The notes under the pieces: generated by a model
The model's database searches: none
Seen by the model: only the letters and a program-made list of their open reading frames with translations
Told to the model about the DNA's origin: nothing
Part shown: positions 57,089-64,000 of the stretch, piece after piece
Layout of the letters: every line of letters starts with the position of its first letter
Numbering within the stretch: the first letter of the stretch is position 1
Position numbers and translations under genes: made by a program
Source of the DNA: Tupaia tana
Taxonomy: Eukaryota; Chordata; Mammalia; Scandentia; Tupaiidae
Reading direction: 5' to 3'
DNA: 64,000 nucleotides
Assembly: GCA_026018925.1 (NCBI GenBank)
Contig: JAKSZU010000002.1
Coordinates: 157,599,400-157,663,399, forward strand

Positions 57089-57472
57089 TGCAATGGTTTG
57101 AATATCTGTGTCCCTTCCAAAACCCAGGATGACACCTAATCCCCAATGCAACAGTATTAAGAGGTATGGCCTTTAGAGGGTGATTACGCCAGATAAATGG
57201 GTTAAAGGAAACTAGTTGGGGTTTGTCTCCTCTTTTGTCCTGTCCACCGTGTGAAGGAAGACCACAGTCTCCCCTCCGGAGGATGTGGCACTGGAGGTGT
57301 CATCTTGGAAGCACAGACTGGGCCCTCACCAGACACCAAGCCTAGCAGCTCCTCGAGCTTGGGCTTCCCAGTCACCATAACCATGAGAAATAAATGTACA
57401 TCGTCTACAAACTACCCAGTTTCAGGTGACTTGTTACAGCAGCACAAACATGCTAGGACAGTGACTAAGACT
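57089..57472 (+). mobile_element. Solitary MaLR LTR (MST/MLT1-like)
   Basis: Starts TGCAATGGTTTGAATATCTG and contains TAATCCCCAATGCAACAG, GAGGTATGGCCTTTAGAGGG, GGGCCCTCACCAGACACC, CTTGGGCTTCCCAG, GAGAAATAAATG (poly(A) signal) and a closing GACAGTGACTAAGAC. Better preserved than the LTR at 12310. No internal region is present. Confidence 0.85.
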
Positions 57473-57847
57473 AGGACCTTAGAAATGACGAGGCTGAGGT
57501 GAGAGTTGGAATAAATGCCCCCCCCCTCCCTGTGTTCCTCTCTCCCTTGCATTCCTATGGCGTTCAGGCTTAATTCTAGCTCCACATGTTCTCTCATTAT
57601 TACATATTTCTTTGGGGCTTCTAAAACATGTATCTATTTTTAGTTTTACACCCCTTCCTCTACTAAGCCACAGTTGGACTTGTGCTAGATGCTTAATACA
57701 TGATAACTTACTGTAGACATCAGAGCTGAAAAACACCAGAGACAACCTTCACTGGAGCCAAATAACATTTCATAGACAAATGCGTAAAATTTACTTTCGA
57801 CAAAACATTTGTAATCCATTGAACTAATATGTTAGTGAATTTTTTTT
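57473..57847. other. Unique spacer
   Basis: Nothing recognised. A C8 run occurs near 57520. Confidence 0.35.
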
Positions 57848-57864
57848 ATCACATATATTTTTAA

Positions 57865-58010
57865 GAAGTATTTGTTATTATTTTTCCTTTTGACCAGGGA
57901 GAGACAGAGAGAGAGAGAAATAGAAAGCAAGTGACCAGGACAAGGACTCAAACCATGGTAGCCAAGTGGTAGTCCAGTGCCCTAACCACCATGCCACCTG
58001 CCGGCTCCAC
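57865..58010 (-). mobile_element. Family S SINE, minus strand
   Basis: CCTTTTGACCAGGGAGAGAC, GAAAGCAAGTGACCAGG and a head ending GCCACCTGCCGGCTCC. Flanking ATCACATATATTTTTAA / ATCACAGGTTTTTTAA is a decayed target duplication. Confidence 0.85.
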
Positions 58011-58140
58011 ATCACAGGTTTTTTAAACATAACAAATAAGATATACCCAAATGCTAAGTAATTCTGTTAATAATATAGAAATATTTTTATTATCTGTTTG
58101 TTTTGTAAATATTTCTACTTAACACACACACACACACATA

Positions 58141-58405
58141 TTTTATTTACTTTTTGGAGAGATTTTTGATATAGGGCACATGTGCTCAATGGAAAGACAG
58201 AGAGAGACAGAGAGAGAGAAAGTGAGAAATCATCCCCTGGGGGTATGGCCACATTGCAATCCCTTTTCCTCTATTCTCCTCTCAGGATTTTGGGCATGCG
58301 TGCACATGTACGTGGTTTGAGTTTCAAGCCACCAGGTCAGGAACTCAAACCATGGTGAGCTATGTGGGAGTACAGTGCCTTAACCACTATGCCACCTGCT
58401 GACCC
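58141..58405 (-). mobile_element. Old family L SINE, minus strand
   Basis: GGAGAGATTTTTGATATAGGG, CATCCCCTGGGGGTATGG, AGGATTTTGGGCATGCG and a head ending GCCACCTGCTGACCC. The head looks S-like while the body is L, so head types are shared between families. Confidence 0.86.
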
Positions 58406-58548
58406 TCACTTCAATATATTTTATATATATAAAAATATTTTATACATATTTGTGTGTATTCATGTATATGTAAAATAAAACTAGGGCATAATATTTCTAT
58501 AAAAATTCTCCTGAATTTGCAAACATTATCATTTAAACACTGTATACT

Positions 58549-58823
58549 GGGACCAAGAGATGGCATAGCAGTTACATCATCGGAGTCCAACATGGCTGAC
58601 CGAGGTTTGAGTCCCAGGCTTGGTGGCTTGACACTCACATTGGGCGCATATGCATGTGTGCCCAAGATCCTAGGAGGAGAATGGAGAAGGAATGGTGGCA
58701 CGGCCACCCCTCCTGGGTGATTACTCACCTCGTTTTCCTTCTCACCATGTCTGTCTCTCTCTCTCCAGCATGCATGTGCCTTAAGGCAACAAACAAACAA
58801 ATCTCTAAGAATAAAAACAAAAG
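58549..58823 (+). mobile_element. Family L SINE
   Basis: GGGACCAAGAGATGGCATAGC, B box GGTTTGAGTCCC, GGAGGAGAATGGAGAAGG body, ATGTGCCTTAAGGCAAC end. Target-site duplication CACTGTATACT / CAGTGTATACT at 58538-58548 and 58824-58834. Confidence 0.9.
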
Positions 58824-58891
58824 CAGTGTATACTTAGGTATACTTAGGTCATTTCAACAGTAATGTGGAAACAGGCAAGCATTTATTTTCC

Positions 58892-59130
58892 TTTTTTTTT
58901 TTTTTTTTTTTTTGTCCTTCTGCTATGGTGCATGTGCATTTGTTAGAGAGAAAGGGAGACAGAAATAAGCCCCAGGGCAGTGACCATACTGTAATTCCTT
59001 CTCCTCTTGGGATCTTGGGCATGCACGTACATGCACTCAGTGTGAGTTTTAAGCTGCCTGGTCCAAGACTCAAACCATAGTTGATTACGTGGGAGTCCAG
59101 TGACATAACCATTATGCCATCTGCTGGTCC
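58892..59130 (-). mobile_element. Family L SINE, internally shortened
   Basis: A 22-T run, CTGCTATGGTGCATGTGC, a shortened body (CAGTCTC-type tract reduced, TCCATTCTCC lost) and a head GACATAACCATTATGCC. About 25 bases shorter than average. Confidence 0.83.
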
Positions 59131-59136
59131 ACCACA

Positions 59137-59362
59137 GGGGCTGGTTCCAAAGCCCAGTGGTTAGGGGAGCTGGATCCTACATGGCTGATCACAGTTCTAG
59201 TCCAATCCCCAAGTGGCCTGAAAGACATGCCAGGCACATATGCCTGTATTCCCAAGGTCTTGGCAGGAAAGAGAAATGGAGACTTGGGGGGTACTTTCTC
59301 TTCCCCCTTCTATGATTCTCTCTGGTGAGTACAAGTGCCCTCTCACAATTAAAAACATAAAT
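59137..59362 (+). mobile_element. Family T-like SINE
   Basis: GGGGCTGGTTCCAAAGCCCAG head, AGTTCTAGTCCAATCCCC B box, GACATGCCAGGCACATATGCC, then TCTCTGGTGAGTACAAGTGCC at the 3' end. The 3' end recalls L/S elements, so it may be a mosaic. Confidence 0.55.
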
Positions 59363-59408
59363 CAGAATATGCTTAAGCTACTGACCCCATCAAGACATAT
59401 ATTTCTAA

Positions 59409-59530
59409 AATGTTTTTAGAGACCAGGTCTCTACATTGCTCAGGACAGCCTTGAACGCTTGATTCTACTGCTTAAGCCTCCTTAATTGCTCGGTAACAGG
59501 CATGTGCCACCATAACCAGCTGATTTTCCC
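59409..59530 (-). mobile_element. 7SL-derived SINE monomer
   Basis: AGAGACCAGGTCTCTACATTG, AGCCTTGAACGCTTGATTC, AAGCCTCCTTAATTGC and CATGTGCCACCATAACCAGC are an inverted Alu-type monomer, more decayed than the one at 50981. Confidence 0.75.
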
Positions 59531-59930
59531 CCCTGATGAAACAGCCCTATCCCTGAAATCACTTAGGGATATGTCTAAGTTAATTTTAAAGCAATTCTAT
59601 GATCCTTGAAATGTCAAAAATAGTTTTACCCTTTACATACACATATTTGTAAAATGTGTCACACATATTATTCCCCTTTCTTCCTCAGTGATTCTGGATT
59701 GTTATCACTGTTCACTCCTCTCATCAGTGCTATTATGTATGTTGCTCTGGACAGGACATCATGAGCTGTCACCTCCTCTGGCTATGCACAAGCCAGATCT
59801 GAGCAGTCTTTCTCAACTCCTGCTTCCCTCTGATTTCCCACTTCTAATGGATTACTGAACAAGTCAAGGAATCAATGTTGTTAAGAATTATTCACTAATT
59901 AAAAGTAAGATTTCAGGTGACAGCCCAAGT
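59531..59930. other. Unique spacer
   Basis: Nothing recognised. Confidence 0.35.
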
Positions 59931-59944
59931 AAGAATTATGTGTA

Positions 59945-60209
59945 GGGCCCAGCAGATGGCATACTGGTTACATTGCTGGACTCCTACATGGTAGACTATA
60001 GTTCAAGTCCTGAACCCGGTGATTTGAAACTCATGCCAGATGCATGCGTGGATGCCCAGGATCCTGGAAAGAGAATGGAGGAGAAGGGATTGCAGTATGG
60101 CCACCCCTCCTGGGGGGATGATTTCTCACTTCCTCTCTCACTGTCTGTTTCCCCCTCTCTCTCTAGGGCAAGAACAGACACCCTAAGACAAAAACTTCTA
60201 AAAAAAAAA
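59945..60209 (+). mobile_element. Family L SINE
   Basis: GGGCCCAGCAGATGGCATACTGG head, B box TAGTTCAAGTCC, AGAGAATGGAGGAGAAGGG body with CCTCCTGGGGGG, CACCCTAAGACAAAAAC end and an A tail. Perfect 13-bp target-site duplication AAGAATTATGTGT at 59931-59943 and 60210-60222. Confidence 0.92.
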
Positions 60210-60222
60210 AAGAATTATGTGT

Positions 60223-60591
60223 CACCATCCTGATACACACACACCCATTCATACACATCTGCCACTCACTACACACCTGATCCTGTGGTATCAGGAATTT
60301 CTCTCCATGTGTTGGCTCACTTCATCTCCACAAATGCTTCCTAAGTGGATGTATCAGCATCTCACTCTGACAGAGATGATAATAACCCATGGTACAGTTG
60401 GGACTTGAATTCTGGGCTCCAAATTAGACTCCAAAACACACATAAAACCATGCTGGTAAGCGTGACATTCACTAGAAAGTGTCACTGATAGGGACTCCAA
60501 CCACAGAAGCCACCACTGACACCAGCAACAGTGCTACAGCTTGCAAAGCACCGTTCCGGAAGCCTGCAACAGCAAGGCCACCGCTGCTGTT
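60223..60591. other. Unique spacer
   Basis: Nothing recognised. Confidence 0.35.
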
Positions 60592-60695
60592 ACCTGCCCA
60601 TCTTTCAGATGGAGAAGGAGGCACAGAGCTCAAGGGGCTTTGCCCAAGGTCACACAGCAAGTGACAGAAACTGGATTTGAGGACTTCTTTTGTTT
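60592..60695 (-). repeat. MIR fragment
   Basis: TTTCAGATGGAGAAGGAGGC, GGGGCTTTGCCCAAGGTCAC followed by ACAGCAAG, and GAAACTGGATTTGAGG match the MIR core and tRNA-related part on the minus strand. Confidence 0.82.
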
Positions 60696-62227
60696 CAGAG
60701 CCCATTTCAGTCACCACAAAGCAAAGAAACCAGTGTGCCAAAAGAATTTTATTATTTTTATCCAACTAATGTAATTTTTTTTGGTCCTAATCCAGTATGC
60801 TGTGCTTAACTTTAGATTTTCCTGTTTTAGAGAATTTAGTAGTTGCACTCAGGAAAAATTCAAATACTAGCAAAAAACAAACAAAACAACTTACAAACTT
60901 ACAGCTCACCATTGGAGGTTCCCCGAAATGATAGGTGTTATTAAGGGTGTCAAGAGCCTAGTATATTGGGTCTGGGTGGAGGCTTAGGGAGTGGTGCTAA
61001 AGACAGCTAAGGAGAGAGAATCTAACTTAATTCAACTGAAGGGCAAGAGGGTGGGCTCTACCTGCCACTGCCATTTAACCCTTTACTCTCTTGGCACGAA
61101 TAATGCTTAACTAACAAAAGGCTTGCTGGCAGCCTGGGTTTCTGTTTCAAAGCAGGAAAAACGTGTACTGAAAACTGAAAACATTTTCTTCTCCAAAATG
61201 GGTAGAAGAGGATGACATTTAAGATAAACCACAATCTGGACCCTAGCTCTCGCTGCAAATTCATCACAGATTTCTCCATGAGGGAGGCTCTGCTCTGGTC
61301 TACTGCTCGCCCAGTCTCCTGAATACATAATGCAGATCTCCGCATCTTAAATCACAGGTTGCAAACTGGTGGCCCAACTGCCAAACCCAGCCTGCAGACG
61401 TGTTTTGTTTTATCTCTGTGTTTTGTGTGTGCGTGTCCCCCCACCCTCCAATGAGCCAACACTTAAAAATCTAGAGATTTCATATCATTTATATTCTGGC
61501 ATTTCTCAAAAAAAATCTCACAATCTGGCAATGTGAGATGTCACCCTCACATGGCAACAACTAGTCTGGAGGTGTGATGTGGTTTCTCCTTTTGGATGAA
61601 GCACAAGCCCTCTAGTTCCCAGATCCTACCACTCCCTATGTCTCTCGGACTCTGAGGCTATGTCAACATCATTTATCATCAAACTTACTCTGTTGTTTTC
61701 CTAACAGTAAAGAAATATTTCCCTGCACTACTGTTTCTTTTAAAAGTGAAAAAAAAAAAAAAACAATGAAAGACAAAGAGAATGACATGTTAAAAAAAAT
61801 ATGAGAGGATTCAGACCTTTGTCAAAGTGAAAACTTAATATGCAAATCACCTGGCCAATTTCAGGTATGTTCATCTCTGTCACCTGCTGGCATTACTGTT
61901 ATTTGTTCCTGAATTTAGGTTTGGTACCCTGGATCTCTCTGTTGGTCATTCTGTTCTGCTCTCCTGGAATCCTCTTATCTCCCTGTCTTTTTCCAGAGAT
62001 CTACATCCTGCCATGTCTTTTGTTCTCATCCAAATGCCAACTTCTTGTTGATACTATACACTTAAATATGAATCATAGGTGGTCTCAAATAATAGAATCA
62101 TAGACTTTTAGAACCTGACCAGTCCCGGGTGATGACCTAAGTCTAGAAGCCATCACCTTTTGTGGAGAGAAGCTATTCTCTGGTGAGGAGACTTGACATT
62201 GATGTAGAGTGAGGGAAGATTTCATTC
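60696..62227. other. Mostly unique spacer
   Basis: TCACAGGTTGCAAACTGGTGG with TTTGTTTTATCTC (61355-61420) resembles the end of an old hAT-type repeat. 61950-62050 resembles an L2 coding remnant (TCCTGGAATCCTCTTATCTCC, CATCCAAATGCCAAC). Both are weak. No gene is recognised. Confidence 0.4.
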
Positions 62228-62345
62228 CTGCATCAATTATTTACTGATGGACTCCTTAGGGCCCAGCACTGTCCTAGCAGCTGAGGCTGTACTGAGGACA
62301 GGACAGAAGGTCTCTGCCTTCACAGGGTTTTTGTGCCCAAGCGTG
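62228..62345 (-). repeat. L2 fragment
   Basis: TTATTTACTGATGGACTCC, GGGCCCAGCACTGTCCTAGC, AGCTGAGGCTGTACTGAGGAC and GTCTCTGCCTTCACAGGG match the minus-orientation L2 3' end. Confidence 0.65.
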
Positions 62346-64000
62346 CAACACATATTTTGCCAAGCAATTCCACAGGGAGGAAGGCAAATGGTCAGCCTTT
62401 GTTCTTCCCAGGTCACTGGCTTCCAATGTCCCACTTCGTTGGGTGTCTAATGGCCATGCGCAGGTGGGGAGGGGGCGTAGAAGCCAAGTGTTTCGATTCA
62501 CGCAGCTCACTAAGTGTGTGAACACTGAGTCCCACTCACCTTTTTGATTTTTAGTAGTTAGCACCTCAGGACCTTCTCGGTGTCTCACAGAGTTTGAAGG
62601 CACTGCTAATGTCTGTATGCTCAAGAAGTGTACATGCTAGAGACATTTGTTTTGGTAGCCCCTTCAGCTGTCTGGCATTTCAAGGATCCTTGGACTATCA
62701 GAGTGTGATCTGACAAAATAGTAATTCTTTCAAAGTAATGAAAGAATTTCCTTACTAATTAGTTTCAGTGGTCATTCTTTCATTTCTTGGCATTCTTAAT
62801 AATCTTAACTACTGGTTCGTTTTCTCTTTACATCATGCTTCAACTAGAAATAAAAACGTCCTAGTAGTCTGAGACCATGACTGACTTCTTCCAATCTTTC
62901 CCAGGACATAGTAACTTGGACCCAAGAGCACAAAATATGTGAGGTTTGATTTAAACAAACTGGAAAAGGAAAAATGGCCATGCAAATAAGGCACACCTTA
63001 AAAATAAAAATATACTTTCAAATCACAGCAGAGCTTTGTCATATTTACAAAGCCTCATTATTTTAATAGTTTCAGCAGCAATGGTTTGCTCCTAATTTCT
63101 AATACATATAAATATAATGAGAAAATTTTTCAAGTTTTGACAGCAAACTATAGATCTTTCTTCTCTAAAAGCAGCTTGATTTAGATCATCCCACATCCTG
63201 CCTTTTCTATAAGACACTGTTTTTTGTTAGACAACAGTCTCTAGAATCTGACAAGAATAAAACAAAAATAATTGTGTTTACATACATCTTTGACAACTAA
63301 TAAAAGTACTGAACTCAATTTTCTACACTTTTCTAATCTTTTCTAATCTAGATGAAGTTCTGATTCTTTTAGGATTAAAATTGCTGGTATAAATGGCTAA
63401 TTATATGAAAATGTTTTCATTTACTCTTATTAGAGAGATTCAGTCCTGCTGTACTCAGAGAAAAAAATTCTTATTTTATAAAAGAGAGATATAGCAAATA
63501 ATGAAACTAGTTTGTCTTTCAAAGTTGACAAATTTAACAGTTCTTAGGGTTTCTATGTGGCAAGAGTTTACCATTTTTGTCTTATAGATAATATTGATGC
63601 TAGGAAATATGTTGAATTTTCTTCAGAAATCACTCTTTCTACAGGGTTAAATCATTGTCCATTTGTCAATTGCTCATGTAACATCAATCATCCTCCAACT
63701 TGGCATATCAAATTAAATGCAAGGGCTTAAAAATTTTTCTCCCTACAATATTATATTTTCATGAATTGTTTTTAAAGTGAAAAACATCAAATTTTGTTGA
63801 GAGTTTAAATGATGGCTATCACTTTAGAAAAATGACCTACAGAAGTATGATAACCACTTGATTCCATGGTGCCTAACTCCATAACCATGTGCTTGTTCTA
63901 AAAAAAGTATTACATTTTTAGTGATTTTTTTTTCTTAGTATCAGTTAAGACAAAGTCATTGTGTTTTAATATTTGCAGTTCTTCCTAATAACTACTGACT
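62346..64000. other. Unique AT-rich spacer
   Basis: No gene or repeat is recognised. Three overlapping frames near 62247-62624 on both strands have no known domain. The block 62970-63090 is CNE-like and is listed separately. Confidence 0.42.
62970..63090. promoter_or_regulatory. Candidate conserved element with POU octamer
   Basis: CATGCAAATAAGGC (62979-62992) contains a perfect ATGCAAAT octamer, followed by CTTTGTCATATTTACAAAG and TTATTTTAATAG words. The 14-mer also occurs at 2172-2185. Motif texture only. Confidence 0.3.

Noticed and set aside
61107..61345. Minus-strand frames of 73 and 95 codons as an exon
   Set aside because: They overlap in different frames with no domain or clear splice context.

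Overview
This window looks like mammalian nuclear DNA with no gene that I can support. It is AT-rich and dominated by interspersed repeats. I see no rRNA, functional tRNA, CRISPR array, operon or convincing coding exon. The open reading frames that exist are short, overlap in several frames, or run through repeats. The evidence for a placental mammal is the mix of old repeats (MIR, L2, an L1 3' end, MER5A and other hAT fragments, MaLR-type LTRs) together with 7SL-RNA-derived SINE monomers. The 7SL monomers point to Euarchontoglires (primates, colugos, treeshrews, rodents, rabbits). The most abundant repeats are tRNA-derived SINEs that do not match the primate, rodent, rabbit, carnivore, horse, bat or afrotherian SINEs I know. 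My best guess is a colugo (Dermoptera), whose lineage is known for its own tRNA-derived (CYN) SINEs. That is an inference at roughly even-to-good odds, not an identification.

Three tRNA-headed SINE families can be recognised by comparing copies within the window. Family L (long, about 250-280 bp, 22 copies including one fragment) has a Pol III A box (TAGCGTAATGG) and B box (GGTTCGAGTCC), a G-rich body with a C6/G6 palindrome, a CTTTCTGTCTC tract, a conserved GCGCCCTATAGC motif and a poly(A) tail. Family S (short, about 100-200 bp, 13 copies) has a related head (GGCCAGCAGGTGGC...) joined directly to GCTTGCTTTCTCACTTTCTC and ends in TGGTCAAATTAAAATAAA or in CCCTATAGCAAATTAA. Family T (older, about 200-240 bp, 6 fairly clear copies plus two weaker) has a head near CAGTGGTTAATGC and a body with GCATCAAGACCCTTTTGGAA. 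Many L and S copies keep target-site duplications of 7-18 bp, the hallmark of L1-driven insertion.

Layout: 1-1.1 kb is unique sequence. 1.1-1.7 kb is an inverted pair of young L SINEs. 1.7-6.5 kb is mostly unique, with a candidate conserved regulatory element near 2.15-2.47 kb. 6.5-8.9 kb is SINE-rich. 8.9-14.4 kb is mostly unique, with a 70-bp mariner-like MITE at 11.7 kb and an LTR at 12.3-12.7 kb. 14.4-16 kb is a SINE cluster that includes a MITE split by a SINE. 16-24.7 kb is almost free of SINEs. 24.7-30.1 kb is SINE-rich. 30.1-41.5 kb is a SINE-poor, AT-rich stretch with a CpG-rich unique island near 32.6-33.0 kb. 41.5-42.7 kb, 47.6-48.0 kb and 52.4-60.2 kb are repeat clusters separated by SINE-free unique stretches.

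The SINE-poor unique blocks with homeodomain-, SOX- and POU-like words are the best places to look for regulatory function, but conservation cannot be judged from one sequence. The most distinctive content is the lineage-specific SINE system with very recent, CpG-intact copies, and the short mariner MITE family into which one of them has jumped.
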